A DNA stretch of 64,000 nt, from assembly GCF_001050235.1 (NCBI RefSeq), contig NZ_DF967972.1, positions 1,665,779-1,729,778 of the forward strand, written 5' to 3'. The position numbers were made by a program, and so were the translations under genes. Positions 63,565 through 64,000 of the stretch are shown one piece after another. The notes below the pieces were generated by a model, which saw nothing but the letters and a program-made list of their open reading frames with translations, was not told where the DNA came from and ran no database searches. The DNA is from Longilinea arvoryzae (GTDB lineage: Bacteria; Chloroflexota; Anaerolineae; Anaerolineales; Anaerolineaceae). Position 1 is the first letter of the stretch. Every line of letters starts with the position of its first letter.

Positions 63565-64000
63565 CGCGTATTCTGGTCACCGGCGCGAGCGGGCTGCTGG
63601 GGTTGAATTTTGCCCTTCAGCATGCCGCCCAGCATCAGATCACCGGCGTGGTCAACAGCCAGGCTCTGCGACGCGACGCACCGTTTGCGGTGCGCAGCCT
63701 CGACCTGAGCCAGCCCGGCAGCGGTGCTGCCCTGCTGAAAGCTGAACGTCCGGAGATCCTGGTGCACTGCGCGGCGGTGGCCAACCTGGAAGTAGCCGAG
63801 AAAAATCCAGCCCTGGCGCAGCGCGTCAACGCTGATTTGCCCGGCGAGTTGGCCGAGGCCAGCCGCCGGTTGGGTGTACGCATGGTGCACCTTTCGACGG
63901 ATGCGGTTTTCGACGGCGCGCACGGGCCATATATGGAAAGCGATCAACCCCATCCGTTGAGCGCTTATGCGCGCAGCAAATGGGCCGGCGAGCAGGCGGT
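63561..64000 (+). CDS. RmlD-like NAD(P)-dependent sugar reductase (3'-partial)
   Basis: Starts at the ATG overlapping the dehydratase stop and runs off the window after 146 codons. 'I-L-V-T-G-A-S-G-L-L-G' (residues 4-14) is the nucleotide-binding loop, 'V-H-C-A-A-V-A-N-L-E' and 'L-S-T-D-A-V-F-D-G' are typical of dTDP-4-dehydrorhamnose reductase-like SDRs, and the catalytic 'Y-A-R-S-K' lies near the end of the visible part. It probably reduces the keto sugar produced by the preceding enzyme. Confidence 0.8.
   Translation, partial: MTRILVTGASGLLGLNFALQHAAQHQITGVVNSQALRRDAPFAVRSLDLSQPGSGAALLKAERPEILVHCAAVANLEVAEKNPALAQRVNADLPGELAEASRRLGVRMVHLSTDAVFDGAHGPYMESDQPHPLSAYARSKWAGEQA

Overview
The window looks like a chromosomal segment of a Chloroflexota bacterium, most likely class Anaerolineae. 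This is inferred from the overall style: GC-rich DNA, many lipoproteins whose Cys is followed by Thr/Pro/Ala-rich linkers, nSTAND-type NTPases, peptide-type ABC importers used for carbon scavenging, an archaeal-like UbiA prenyltransferase and short palindromic 'cacggagacac' repeats. No marker gene fixes the taxonomy. I saw no tRNA, rRNA, CRISPR array, transposase or prophage genes.

Layout. (1) 1-6514: a cluster of a 5'-cut membrane-anchored STAND-like NTPase with a damaged Walker A, two tandem paralogous lipoproteins (FecR-like domain plus a region resembling the C-terminal lobe of peptide-binding proteins) and a caspase/gingipain-like peptidase. I know of no described system with this composition. 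(2) 6643-12774: a BMP-type nucleoside ABC importer (lipoprotein, double ATPase, two permeases) translationally coupled to an ADP-ribosylglycohydrolase-family enzyme. (3) 12964-19278, all on the minus strand: ECF sigma factor and membrane anti-sigma partner, META-domain lipoprotein, UbiA prenyltransferase, QueG-like ferredoxin protein, small membrane protein, extended SDR. (4) 19591-37013: a GntR/HutC regulator heading what appears to be a complete cell-wall (MurNAc/GlcNAc) salvage operon: NamZ, a DppBCDF-type importer, a 59-residue membrane protein, a solute-binding lipoprotein, NagZ, a tandem GNAT, an AmiE-like serine hydrolase, a fused AnmK-MurQ, a MurK/NagK kinase, NagA and a SIS-domain deaminase, closed by a strong terminator. 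(5) 37223-46583: signalling and housekeeping genes (REC-SpoIIE phosphatase, LuxR-type response regulator, 7TM-PAS-GGDEF diguanylate cyclase with a structured leader, GNATs, molbindin, CPBP protease, WD40 lipoprotein). (6) 46723-64000: envelope polysaccharide genes. These include an AT-rich island (about 47.6-55.66 kb) whose edges fall inside GC-rich genes, then a GC-rich export operon with its own strong promoter: wHTH regulator, GDP-fucose-synthase-like SDR, Wzm/Wzt exporter, capsule-type glycosyltransferase, methyltransferase, PseB-like dehydratase and a 3'-cut RmlD-like reductase.

How the genes may work together. In region 4 the cells would cut peptidoglycan outside (NamZ, NagZ, AmiE), import MurNAc or its conjugates by ABC transport rather than by a PTS, phosphorylate them (MurK, AnmK), remove lactate (MurQ), deacetylate (NagA) and deaminate to fructose-6-phosphate (SIS protein). 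In region 2 imported nucleosides or ADP-ribose-like compounds would be hydrolysed by the coupled glycohydrolase. In region 6 sugar nucleotides made by the SDR enzymes are assembled into a glycan exported by Wzm/Wzt.
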